From Aselliscus stoliczkanus (taxonomy: Eukaryota; Chordata; Mammalia; Chiroptera; Hipposideridae), in NCBI GenBank assembly GCA_033961575.1, contig CM066733.1, forward strand, positions 63,920,921-63,984,920: a stretch of DNA of 64,000 nucleotides. Direction: 5' to 3'. This document shows, piece by piece, positions 20,393 to 30,840 of this stretch. The first letter of the stretch is position 1. Each line of letters starts with the position of its first letter. The position numbers and the translations under genes are program-made. Under the pieces are notes generated by a model. It ran no database searches. It saw only the letters and a list, made by a program, of their open reading frames with translations, and was not told the origin of the DNA.

Positions 20393-22561
20393 TTTGGCTG
20401 CCTCTCTGTATTTGTTTCTATGTATTAGCTTTATCTTCTATGTCCCCCAATCTCGGCAGGGTGGCCTTATGTAGTAGGTGTCCTGTGGGGCCCAGTGGCA
20501 CTGTCTCCCTGATCACTTCAACTGGGTGCTACAGGAGTGTCCCCTGTATGGGTTGTGTGTGTCAGCCTACTATAGTTGAGCCTTGGTTGCTTTTGGCATG
20601 TCAGTGGGTGAGAACGCCCCTCAGCCTGATTGGCTGTGGGGTTTTACCATGTCCACAGCTTACAGGCTGCTGTGCAGGGGGCTTATCCCACTGAGTGGGA
20701 TTCATCCCAGCAGTCTCTGGTGCCTGTTGAGATCACCCTTTGTGGGGTTAATTGGGTGGTGCTTTGCTGTGGTCTGAAGCCAACCTCGAAGTATGTTAGT
20801 TCTGGGGCCTCTTCCATGGGGACTCCAGTGCAGGCCCAGATCACCCACTGCCTGTGACTGGCCAGGGACTATCTGGTAAGAGCTACAAAGCAATCCTCTG
20901 TTGTTTGCTGCCTGTGCTCACTCTGGAGGAGCAAGGGAGAGGCTACACTTCAAACAGAACTACCCCAGGCCAGGTGCCACCAGTACCTGGCTTGGGGTAG
21001 CTCCACAAAAAGCCAGGACACTCTGAGGCCTGATGCCATCTGCCAGCCACTTAAGATTGAGCCACTGATAAAGCCTCATGTGGTATGCAAGTTGGGTGAG
21101 GTAGGGTCTCAGGGAGTCACTAGAGTGGGAAGAGTTGTGGTCACCAGGTTAATGTAAATTCTGGTTTGTTGCCAGTGTTGAGCCTGAAGCTACTCAACAA
21201 AGGTATTAGAGAACAATGAGGCCATCACCACCTGGGTCCTGCAGACTCTAATAGTTTTCCAGGAAAGAGTGGCTGCTTTCGAGAAAGTGCCTCAGGCATG
21301 GGGAGATTTGGGTGGGGCAGGATCCCAGTGAGTCAACAGGGTGCAGCTGCAGAGCTAATCAACCCAATCAGAATCAGATTTGGCTGTGAGCATAGTGGGA
21401 GGGCTCAACATAGAAAAGATGGCATCCACTTGCTGACTTCCTGGGAGGAAGACCCCACACAGGGAAAATGAGGACTGTCCTCTAGCCCTCATTCCAAAGT
21501 CACCCAACTCAGTCGATCCCCCATATGTCTCCAACACCCCCTGAATCAGTGTCCCTCCACCGGAGCCCAAGATGAGTGTCTCTGCAAGTAAGGGAGTCTG
21601 TGCTTGGGCCTTTTAAGATGATACCTGGGTTTCCCACAGCCTTCCATCTCACCCGGATGGTCAGGAACCCCCAGTGTTTTTAACAGCCAAATATTGTGAG
21701 GGCTTCTCTTTTTGGCACCAATACTCTGGGCTGGGAAGGCTGGTGTGGGACTGGGGTCCCTTAATCCTCTGGGGGAAACCTCCATGGCTAAGATATCCCC
21801 CCAGCCCAAGTTCTCAATCACAACACAGAGGTTTGGGGTTAACCAGTTCTGCGTGTCTGCTGCTACCATTCTTGACATGGCTTCTTCTTTATATCCTTAG
21901 TTATAAAACTTCTGTTCAGCCAGACTTCAGATGGTTCTCCAGATTGACTATTCTATAATTTAGCTGTATTTTTTTTTAAAAGATTTTATTGGGGAGTTGG
22001 GGGAGGGGTGCAACATTGGGGAATCGTGGAAGGGGAACAGACAAGTTGCTGTCCTTTTTTAGTTCTTCAGTCTAGTTGTGGAGGACGTTGCTTCACTGGC
22101 CCATGTTGGTATCGTCATTGCGCTCTTCCCGGATGAGGCAGATTGGTCGCCGGCCTCTGGACAGTCGCTCACGGCAGCTCTTGGCAGCTCATGCTGGTTT
22201 CCAGCCGCTCATGCTGGCTGCTGGATACTCACTGTAGCCTATGGGAGCACACTGCAGCAGAGGCTGCAGCCCACACCATCGCCGGCCATCTTAGCTATAG
22301 AGGCAACCAGGTGGAGCTGTTGTTCACCATCTTAGGTATAGAGGCAGCCAGGTGTAGCAGTTGTTCACCACCTTAGCTATAGAGGGCAGTGTCACTGGCC
22401 CTCATGTGGAATCTGAACCCAGGCCCCGCTGCTCAAAGCTGGCGTCCCAAATCAGCTCCTAACCAATGCACCACTTGGCCAGCCCAATTTAGTTGTATTT
22501 TTAATTTCTGCATGGAAGGATGCAGACACAGTGTTTATCTACTCTGCCATCTTGGATCTCA
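20393..22561 (-). repeat. L1 5' UTR (interrupted by a SINE)
   Basis: About 1.6 kb of L1 5' UTR after subtracting the 0.5-kb SINE. It lies upstream of ORF1 on the minus strand and ends with the 'caagatggc' motif of L1 starts. It is GC-richer than its surroundings. Open frames across it (for example 20371-20694 plus and 21546-21878 minus) are not genes. This region would have carried the internal promoter. Confidence 0.75.
21974..22485 (-). repeat. Long tRNA-derived SINE with 41-bp tandem repeats and TSD
   Basis: Minus-strand copy of the 9103 SINE family: the tail end is at about 21974 ('tttaaaagattttattgggg') and the tRNA head ends at 'cacttggccagccc'. A 17-bp TSD ('aatttagctgtattttt' and 'aatttagttgtattttt', one difference) flanks it at 21957-21973 and 22486-22502. 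Between head and body there are two full units and one partial unit of a 41-bp repeat starting at 22286, 22327 and 22368, absent from the 9103 copy. It inserted into the L1 5' UTR. Confidence 0.92.
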
Positions 22562-22572
22562 AAATTAAGATT

Positions 22573-23775
22573 TATTGAATGAGGAAATGAATGAGGCTTT
22601 ACCTTAGTGAGACATATTCCTGGATAGTTGCAACAAGTCAGTCGCATAACCATTTCTTCACATATTTTGTTCTTTAGCGATGTAGTTGTTACCATTAGTT
22701 CAAGACTCTAGGATGTGCTAGAGTTTTCTTGATTATAGACTCAAAATCTTCTCCAACCCTGCCCTTACTTGATTTCTCTTGAGATCAATGATATGAGCTA
22801 ACAAAGCAGTTTGCTGAATTTTGAAAGGTCCATTATTGAATCACTTACCTGTTCATCCATTCATTCATTAATTTATTTATTTATCATTCTGTAGAAATTA
22901 AAATAAGCACTTACCACATGCCTTGCATCTAAGGATGGCCATTTTGTTTCATTTTGCATGCCACCTAGTAGTTTTATAGATTGCAGAGAATTCTGAAGCA
23001 GTCTGAGATCAGTAGGGAAATATGCCAAGATCAGTTAATAATGTCTGCATGGATAGAGGAGTGGAGTACGTACAATCAATATTTACATAACCAGTGTTAG
23101 AAATCCCTGTGTTAGATGCCACTAAGTGAGCAATAAAATAAAATAAAATAAAATAAAATAAAATAAAGTAAGTCCTAGATGACAAGATTATTTTTGCTTC
23201 CAGCTTTTCTGCTTCATGTTAAAACTGCATTGCTCAAGAATTTCTAGTGTATAATACACACCACCCCTTAGACACACTTAAATGCTATCATTGACCTGGC
23301 CTATTTTTGTGCCTTTTTTCATTATTTACACTCTAGATTGTATTTACTGGGTTACAAAACACAAATTAAATGAAAATATTTCCAATCTACTTTCATGAAA
23401 TGTAAATCATGGACTGCAATGATTACACAGTTTCTAACCGTAATTAAGATGAAGATTTGCTACCTTTTTTTTTTTTATAACTTTTGGGTAACTTGTTACA
23501 ACCAGAACCTAGGGGTCAAAGGCATCCTTACTGAAAACCCTCTTTAGACCTCTTTTCCTGGATTTTCTTAATAAGGGAACTCACATGGAGAAAAGTTACT
23601 GTCCTTAGAGATTTACTCTTGATTACCGTCAATTTTGGTTCTATATCCAGCTCAGCTCATAAGATACTGGATTTAACATGCAGATTTCCTTGAATTGAAC
23701 TTTCTGTGTCCTGGGTCAGGTTTCCTGATAGTCCTGTTTGGCACCTAATCCTCTTTCTTGAATCCAGTTTCTTTT
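22573..23775. other. Unique sequence, no gene
   Basis: AT-rich sequence after the L1. It contains an AAAAT pentanucleotide repeat and a run of ATTT-like repeats near 22860-22885. No gene or other transposon seen. Confidence 0.55.
23132..23167. repeat. (AAAAT)n microsatellite
   Basis: Seven tandem AAAAT/ATAAA units, followed by a variant unit. Confidence 0.95.
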
Positions 23776-23779
23776 CTAT

Positions 23780-23855
23780 TACCTAGCTCAGCATCCCTGG
23801 GCACATCACTTACCCTCTCTGGGCCTTCATCTGACAGGAGGGGCATTATATAATA
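23780..23855 (+). repeat. MIR SINE fragment
   Basis: Forward MIR core remnants: 'gggcacatcacttaccctct' and 'ctgggccttcatctgacagg'. Confidence 0.55.
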
Positions 23856-23857
23856 AG

Positions 23858-24260
23858 AGCTAAGATTTATTGAGCATTTACTTTGTGCCAGATTATGTAC
23901 TAAATGTATTTTACTAAATGTATATTACTAAATGTGTAATAAAGACTTCATATCAGGGATCAGCAAACTCTGTAAATGGCCGTATAGCAAATAGTTTCTG
24001 CTTTGCAGGCCGCATGCTCTCTGTTGCAGCCCCTTAGGTCTACCACTAGAGTGTGAAAACAGCCATAGACAGGAAGTAAACAAATAGATGTGGCTTTGTT
24101 ACAAAAAAACTTTATTTTCTAAAACAGACAGTGGAATTAATTTTGCCCTGTTTAATCTGTGTAACCATCCCATGAAGTAGGTACTAATTCAGCTAGGGTC
24201 ATTCACTTTTCTGAAGTTACCAAAACAGGAAGAGCCAAAATTCAGCCAAAATTCAAATCT
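23858..24260 (-). repeat. MIR SINE split by an hAT element
   Basis: The left part has 'ttattgagcatttactttgt' and 'gccagattatgtactaaatg'. After the hAT insert it continues with 'ctgtgtaaccatcccatgaa' and 'gtaggtactaattc', the next portion of a reversed MIR. The hAT element therefore entered an existing MIR. Confidence 0.6.
23954..24136 (+). mobile_element. hAT-Charlie-type non-autonomous element, right end lost
   Basis: Starts 'cagggatcagcaaactctgt', followed by 'tttgcaggccgcatgctctc', 'tgtgaaaacagccatagaca' and 'acaaaaaaactttattttct'. It is the same family as the copy at 63122-63337. The right terminal repeat is missing or eroded. No coding content. Confidence 0.75.
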
Positions 24261-25079
24261 AGTCTAGTGGACCCGTTTTTAAACCTCACTTCTGAGTTTC
24301 TAAAAACACCAAATATTGACACACTTCTACCAGCTCAGGAGCCTGCTGAAGCTCCCAGAGTTCCAGACTGAACCCTACCAACTCTCTTATCCCTCTTTCC
24401 CTCTCTCAAAAAGGTTACCTTTCTCAGATATTCATTTCCTCTGAACTCACTCTCTGTCCTCAGCACTGAGTTTGGCATCAACCCAGTGAGTCCTAAATCC
24501 TCTTACATTCTGAGTATTAAATCCTCTGCCAGACTGGGGTTTCTCCCAGTCTACATACAATTGGAATGAAATCACCAGATGAAACCAAAGAGCTCACAGT
24601 TGAACAATGTCCCTTCAGTAAATATGTTGACTATCCTGTGGTTTTCAGTTTGAACCTTTAGTTCCATTGTTAACTTGTTGTGTGACCCTAAGCATATTGA
24701 AATCTCTTGGTTTCTTATCTTTGAATGGTGATTTTTAAAAAGGCAACCTCATAAGTTTGTTATGAGGACTTGCCAATAAAAACATTGTGCAGCCACAGAG
24801 ATACAGAGTTCAGGGATGCTAGTGCAGATCTGATTCTCTTTCCTTTTTTATTTCCTTGTTTTGAGGGATGGCTGTGAAAATATTTACTCATGGTCAGTTA
24901 GTGGGGTATGCTGGTGACCCTCTGTCCCTGGTGGGTGAGTGGAAAACCACAGAGACATGGCTTCAATTTCATACTCTACGTACAGAACTTGGCCCAGGGT
25001 GGGTGGCAGAAGCAACACTTTCAAGCTTCAGTCTTTATTGTTTGTGTTGGGTTACACTCCAGCACTGGGTGGACCTATG
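24261..25079. other. Unique sequence, no gene
   Basis: Nothing recognised. Overlapping 60-100-codon frames at 24868-25213 have no domain and run into L2 sequence. Confidence 0.55.
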
Positions 25080-25620
25080 GATCCACTTGCTCACTGGGCC
25101 AATATTTATTGTGTGGCAGCTTTATGCTAGACATGACAATGGGCCTAGGGAATGTAGTGGGGCACAACACAGATGAGGTCTCCTATATTGCAATTGGACC
25201 CACAGACACTTAACTCCTCACCCAGGATTGTAATAACATGAGTGATAAGTGCTGTGAAGCAAGCATGAAAGTTCATGACAAAGAAGGACCCCAAACTGAG
25301 ATGAGGAGAGTTGAGGGAAATCCTGCCTAGAAGATACCTCCACTCTCTTCCATTCACCAACCCTGGCTGTATAAAGGACCCGAGGGCAGGAGGAGCTGGG
25401 TGTTCTGAGGAAATGAACCTAGAGTGCTGGGCACTGCAGGTAGGAACTGAGGCCAAGTCAGGCAATGCTTTGTAGGCAATGGATGAGAGTATTGATTTTA
25501 TCTCAAAGATAATAGGAAACTATTAAATGATGATACATAGAGAGTGATGTGATCATGGATTTGCTAAGAACATATGGGCTCAAAAAAAATATTGTTTTAT
25601 CTTAAAGTGTTTGAGGTAAA
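25080..25620 (-). repeat. L2 LINE relic
   Basis: Reversed L2 3' end: 'caatatttattgtgtggcag', 'atgctagacatgacaatgg', then further on 'gctttgtaggcaatggatga' and 'gagagtgatgtgatcatgga'. Confidence 0.65.
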
Positions 25621-25789
25621 AATTAGGCTCCAACCCACTTTCTCATCCTTTCTTCCCATATTTCTTTAGACTCTCCACTCCTGTCTCACAGGTGGGTCTT
25701 CTCCGTGTCCCTTGAGCCCCAACTCCATTGCCACATCTCTGGTAACCTGCTGCTCCCCATAGTAAGGTTCTTTCTGCTCTTTGATACTT

Positions 25790-26345
25790 ATCTAGTCCTG
25801 CCCTCCCTCAGAATCAGCTCATGTTTCACCTCTCCCATGAAGACTTCTTTGGTAGCAACTTCATCAAATTGTAAGATGTAGTCAGCAAGGTAGGCATGAA
25901 AGAAGGGGAAAGGTCAAAGTCCTCCCAATCTCTTACTTCAATCTTTTCCCCTTTCCAAAAGTCCCAGTTCTAGGTTTTCTCTCCACACCAGCTTGTATTT
26001 TCTCTCACCAAGAATTTGCCTGTAGGCCATTAAATACATCCTTTGCTCATGCAAATCCTACTCAGCCTACAAGATGGACCTCAAAAATTACTCCTCACAG
26101 GAACACTCCCTGACCACTCCTCTGGGAAGGAACTTTCATCCAGCCCTTCTATCAAGTCCCATCCAATTACTGATTATTGTTAATTAATAAGACAAAATGA
26201 AACAAAACAAACAAACCTCTGTCTATATATGCATCATGTTCCCTAACTTGACATGTTTTCTAAGGGCAAGGTTCCATGCTTTGTGACTTCTCCTATATTC
26301 CTCCTCACTAACGCAGCATCCTGTAGATGTCCAATAAATACGTGT
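25790..26345 (+). repeat. L2 LINE relics (forward)
   Basis: Two adjoining forward L2-like stretches. The first has 'cagctcatgtttcacctctc' and 'ccatgaagacttctttgg'. The second has 'acaagatggacctcaaaaat', 'ctccctgaccactcctctgg' and the 3' end 'tgtagatgtccaataaatac'. Confidence 0.6.
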
Positions 26346-26419
26346 TTCTTGATATTTCTTGGTCTGAGGTCACATGCTCATTTTTATGCCTGGCTTCGTG
26401 GAAAACGAGAGGCTTCCAA

Positions 26420-26560
26420 CCTTTTTCTTTGAAGTCCTTCTCTCACCCTGCTGTCAGAGTGATCATCCTGAAGCTTGTTTCTGTGTCATCTTGGGCCATC
26501 ACCGTTGCTCTTCCTTGGCTAGATGATAAAATCTGAACTCCTTAGAATAGCACCTTCCCA
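26420..26560 (+). repeat. L2 LINE fragment
   Basis: Forward L2 interior: 'tgctgtcagagtgatcatcc', then 'gataaaatctgaactcctta'. Confidence 0.6.
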
Positions 26561-26571
26561 CAGTTCTAGCT

Positions 26572-27105
26572 GTGTTTTAGTTTTCTGCTGCTGTGTAACA
26601 AATTACCAGGAACTTCGCAATTTGAAACAAACTTTTATTATCTCACAGTTTCTGTGTGTTGGGAGCGTGACTATGATTTAGCTAGTTTTCTGCTTCAGAG
26701 CCTCAGCCAAGCTGTAATCGAGCTATCAGCTGTGTGTGTGGTCTCATCAGATGCTCACCTGGGAAAGAATTCACTGCTGAGCTCCCTCTGATTGTTTGCA
26801 GAATTTATTTCCTTGTGGTTGCAGGACTGAGGTCTCCCTTGGCTACCAGAAAACTCTACAGTTTCTTGACATGTGAGCTTCCACCTAATGGCAACTTGCT
26901 TTCTCACAGCCAGCAGGGGAAAGAGAGATTCCAGGGATAGTCTTCTGGGAGTCTCATGTAATAGAATAAAATCACTACCATCATTTTGTTATATTTTTCT
27001 GGTTAGACATAAGTCAAAGGACCTTTCCATTCCCAAAGGGAGTAGATTATACACGATTATGAACACCAGGAGGTGGAGATATAGTCTGCCACAGGCTTTA
27101 TCTCC
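26572..27105 (-). repeat. MaLR-type LTR (MLT1-like)
   Basis: Reversed solitary LTR: 'ttagttttctgctgctgtgt', 'aacaaattaccaggaacttc', 'ttattatctcacagtttctg', and at the far end 'aggaggtggagatatagtct' with 'ctgccaca'. It is an old, recombined endogenous retroviral relic with no internal region and no coding capacity. Confidence 0.7.
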
Positions 27106-27379
27106 CTCTACTGCTTAAGGAAAGAGGACTTCAGCAATACCAAATGTTTCTACTTCTGTAAACATATCAGGTCCTTTTGTAGCTCTAGGAATTTATATGT
27201 GTATTTGTATCTGACTTAAATATCCTCCCCTATTTCATCCTCTCCAGCAATTCTTCCCCAATGACCTCTACCTTAGAAAAATTTAATCATTTCCTTCTCT
27301 GTGATATTTCTCTTCTCTGGACCCCTATCTACGGTGATGTTCATCGGGCAATAGGGTACTTTACTTGTATACCTGCTGT

Positions 27380-27480
27380 GTTAGTTAAACTATAATCTCT
27401 TTGAGATTGGGGAGTATGTGTTCTTCATTTCTCTATCTTCAGTGCTCACATCTAATTGATTAATAAATCTGCAGAATGTG
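27380..27480 (+). repeat. L2 LINE 3' fragment
   Basis: Forward L2 tail: 'ctataatctctttgagattg' and 'atctaattgattaataaatc'. Confidence 0.5.
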
Positions 27481-27604
27481 TGACAGGTAACTTATTTAAT
27501 GGGAAGTAGTCATTGATTAAAAATGGAGTTCTGCAACATTTTGGTTATATACTCCCAAAATAAAGATTGAAAAGTTTCTTACACTTTCAGATGTTTTTTA
27601 GTTG

Positions 27605-27985
27605 TTATCTATAGTTAGTTTATATTAAGCTATGCTGCTATAACAAACATACCCTACATCTTAATGGTTTATAATAGCAAAGTCTTTTTTCTTGCTTACC
27701 TGATACTTTGGCTTCTGGTTGGTCATGGCTCTGTCCCTTACATCTTCTTTTCAGGATCCAGGCCAAAGCACTACCTGGTGTTTGGGACATGGTATTCTTG
27801 TGGCAGAGGGTAAAAAGAGCTCTGGCAGAACCATGTGGTGACTTTTAAAGCCTCTGTGCAGCTATGCCACACATCACTTCTGCTCACATTCTATGGGCCA
27901 AAGCAAGTCATAGGGCCAAAGCCAATCCAAGTATATCCCACTTATAAAAATGAGACAGTAAATAATTCCAATATACTATCTATCA
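27605..27985 (-). repeat. MaLR-like LTR relic
   Basis: Reversed LTR-like sequence with 'gctatgctgctataacaaac', 'ggttggtcatggctctgtcc', 'tctatgggccaaagcaagtc' and 'agggccaaagccaatccaag'. Diverged, and the family is not certain. Confidence 0.5.
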
Positions 27986-29115
27986 TGTCTAACAATTTTT
28001 AATCATAAGTTTAATAGTTGTAAATGTTATAACTTCTGGCATATTGTGTATGTGCCTTAAGCATAGTTTCTATCATAACCTTAGACCTCTTTCAGTTTTT
28101 GAAAATTTTCACTTATATAAAACCCCGTTGCAAGGTGGTCATATGTTCAAATAAATCAGTCACATCAGCTTTGATTTTTGTTTGACTTAAAATGCCTCAC
28201 TTAAAATTTCAATTCAAATACTCTGGTTAATATGTTCCTATGGCAACTGTTCATTTCTAATTCATAGATGGGTAGATAGTTGCACAGTTAAAGTCACAGA
28301 GCTCTTTCATTAGCTAGTTTCCTGGAAGAAATAAGGTTCTGCCCCTTTAGTGATTCTTACTAAACTCCTCATTTTCTTGCTGTAAAGGGGTTCCTTTTAG
28401 AACAATGCACTATTGAGTTTTCCGCTTGTTTGGTGTCCTGGAGGCTTTTACTTGCCAAGGCAATGCCTCAAAATAAGATTTGGATGGGCAAGAAAAATAC
28501 CATATTTTGTTAAGAAGAAAAATGGTAACTGTGAAAGGGGAAGTGACAGACTGGAGGTGCCAATTTAAAAAGCATTAGAGGTTGCTGAGGATCTGGAAAG
28601 TGATTCTTTTAAATTTTTCTTGCCTATGTTCTCCCCCTGGAAAATTTTGGGGCCCCTTAAGAGTACCCACACCCAGTTTGAAGATCATTTCTATAAGATA
28701 TGGGATGCTCTAGGCATAGGTGAGGGTGAAAACAAATGGAAGGACCTCCGTGAAATAAAGAGCCAGGAAAAAGAAAGTGAAGCAAAAGGCTCAAAGCATA
28801 TATAATGGAAAAAATTGTGAAAGTTGAGGAGTACAAGCTTTCCCTGGCTAGAGAGATGACAAATCTTCTCCTTCCAGGAGAGGAGGGGAAACCAGTGATG
28901 GGTTGGATATAGAAAGAGAATTTGGGAGTGCATCCCAGAGTGGGGAGTAAGGATAAGAGGAAAGAGTCCTGGACACCAGCCCATGAAGGATGAATATGTT
29001 GGTGCCATTTTGAGGAAACATCACGTACGTCGTCTCTCCAGTTGATTTCAGAGGAAGTTTCAGGAATCATTGATTTCATCTGCTCGTCACCAGCATGATT
29101 AATACATGTTTCAGG

Positions 29116-29118
<3 letters not shown>
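27986..29118. other. Unique sequence, no gene
   Basis: No repeat or gene recognised. A 140-codon minus frame (28657-29079) is rich in Ser, Pro and aromatic residues and resembles no domain. It overlaps another minus frame of similar length, which argues against selection on either. Confidence 0.55.

Positions 29119-29173
<55 letters not shown>
29119..29173. repeat. (CT)n microsatellite
   Basis: About 55 bp of uninterrupted CT, followed by interrupted CT. An open frame through it encodes a Ser-Leu run and is an artefact. Confidence 0.97.
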
Positions 29174-29176
<3 letters not shown>

Positions 29177-29269
29177 TCTCTCTCTCTTTCTTATTAATGA
29201 AGCCCGTATGCCTCATACAAGAAACAGATCACAATGCTCTGGAAATACTTTTCTAGGACATTTCCTGTC

Positions 29270-29410
29270 CCTGCCCCCACTACTCCATCACCCACCACCC
29301 ACCCCTTCTTTTCCTTCCTTTCTTCACCTTCTCTTCTTCTTTCTTCTCCTTTTCTTGTTTTCTGCTCCTTTCCTGTTCTTCCCCTTTATTCCCATACTCA
29401 CCCCCAAAGG
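29270..29410. repeat. Pyrimidine-rich low-complexity tract
   Basis: Strand-biased C/T sequence with TTCT, CTTC and CCACC motifs. Probably simple-sequence decay, with no gene. Confidence 0.8.
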
Positions 29411-29639
29411 CTGTTACCGTGCCTCAATTTCAGTCAGCCATTGACACTGATTTAGACAAAGTGAACAGCCTCTGCCGCTTACCCCCGAAAAACGCAGGAA
29501 GCATTTTCACTTGGGAAGAGCATCTTTGTTGCTAAAATGAATCAAGGTGGTAATAAGGTGTTGTTGAAAGTCTCTAGCCTGGTGTGATGTGGCACAGCAC
29601 CAAAGGGCTTACCTAAGATCCTTCACCAAATTCATATGT

Positions 29640-29770
29640 ATTATTAAAAAGTACATGTTCTATAGAATTGTGGGATGCCAGGAGGCGAAAGAAACTTAGA
29701 GACCATTTAATTCAAAATGCTGATTTTATGAAAAAGGAAACAGGCCAGAGAGGAAGAAAGATTTGTCCAA
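29640..29770 (-). repeat. MIR-like fragment
   Basis: Weak reversed core: 'gaaacttagagaccatttaa', then 'gaaacaggccagagaggaag' and 'aaagatttgtccaa'. Confidence 0.45.
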
Positions 29771-30224
29771 ACCCAAAGGACTGGTGATTTTCTACTGTAT
29801 AGTCTATTATATATGGGGAAAATCGGGACTCATGTGTGAAAAGTCCAGAAGAAATTTATTAACAAGAATACAATGGAGAAAATGCACATTTATGTACTCA
29901 GATCTAGTAGTTAGAGCAAATATAATAGACGTAATAGGCACACTCTTCCTTGTCTTCTTTTTGTTGTATTTTTGATTGAATATAGTCAGCTCTGATTTAC
30001 CCAAGAGTGGGATACCTGTGGTCATTCAGTAACTCATTTGCCCATTTGTAACCATGTGGCTGTGTTTTAGGTCAAGTTGGAGGGGAATTGGACCTGCACA
30101 CAGGCAGTAATATATGTCTGAGCAGACTTTTAAAGTTCTGACGCATGTATCTCTGATTAAGTCTTAAGCAACATGTGCCTGATATTAGGTCTATCCAACA
30201 TGATCTATTCTAGGAAGCATTTGG

Positions 30225-30400
30225 CTGGGAATTAGGAGACTGGGTTCTAATCCAGCCTGGCCATGGGGTTTTCTCTGAATGGCCTTGGGAAAGTCCCTTC
30301 CCCTCTCTGAGACTCCATTTCAGCATTTTTAAAGTGCAAGGAGTACCTCATGGAGTTGTGAGAAATGAAAGAAACGGGTAATGTACAGCATGTGAACAAT
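30225..30400 (+). repeat. MIR SINE
   Basis: Forward MIR: 'actgggttctaatccagcct', 'ggccttgggaaagtcccttc', 'ccctctctgagactccattt'. Confidence 0.75.
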
Positions 30401-30599
30401 GGTTACGTGCTGCAATATAAGGAACTTTAATTTTATCATTTACCTTCTATTGCCATGGAGAATTGCGGTCTCTTTTCTTTTTGTTTTGTATTATAGGTGA
30501 GAGGTGTTCTCATGCATACTCTCTCATTGCACGTCAATCTCTGCCAAGTGTCTCCCCTTCAGAGAGGCTTCTGACCAGCCCCTTGCCATCTGAAGTGGT

Positions 30600-30840
30600 A
30601 CCCAGTCCCCTTAACCAGTTCACTCTCATTCCTCTGAACCAGTTCTATTTTCTCTTCAGCACTTGTCACCCTTCCATATGATGAAGTATTTATTTTCTTT
30701 CTCCCCAATCTGAATGTGAGATCCATGAGGGCAGGGATTTGGGCAGTTTTGCCTACTGCCTTATTCCCAGAGCCTAGAACAAACAGTGCCTGGCATAGTG
30801 CATGTTCTACAAACATTTTCTGATGAATGAACAAACATAA
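30600..30840 (+). repeat. L2 LINE 3' end
   Basis: Forward L2: 'gaatgtgagatccatgaggg', 'cagggatttgggcag', 'cagagcctagaacaaacagt', 'gcctggcatagtgcatg', ending at 'tgatgaatgaacaaacataa'. Confidence 0.85.

Larger units (their letters stand above)
17670..22561 (-). mobile_element. L1 element, ORF2 mostly deleted (HAL1-like), with two later insertions
   Basis: Both ends of a LINE-1 are present. The 3' UTR starts at 17670. The 5' UTR ends at about 22561, where the minus strand opens with 'gagatccaagatggcagagt', the usual L1 start motif. An 11-bp duplication 'aaattaagatt' flanks it (17659-17669 and 22562-22572). In minus-strand order it holds a 5' UTR, an ORF1 relic, the first part of ORF2, the extreme end of ORF2 and a 3' UTR. 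About 3 kb of ORF2, including reverse transcriptase, is missing. Later insertions are a mariner (18399-18925) and a SINE (21974-22485). The build matches the half-L1 (HAL1) arrangement, although an individual internal deletion is also possible. Confidence 0.88.

Noticed and set aside
23132..23167. CRISPR-like short repeats
   Set aside because: Pure pentanucleotide tandem repeat without spacers. The genome is mammalian.
28657..29079. 140-codon minus frame
   Set aside because: It overlaps a second minus frame of similar length and has no recognisable motif or gene context.
29106..29444. 112-codon frame with a Ser-Leu run
   Set aside because: It is translation of a CT microsatellite and a pyrimidine-rich tract.
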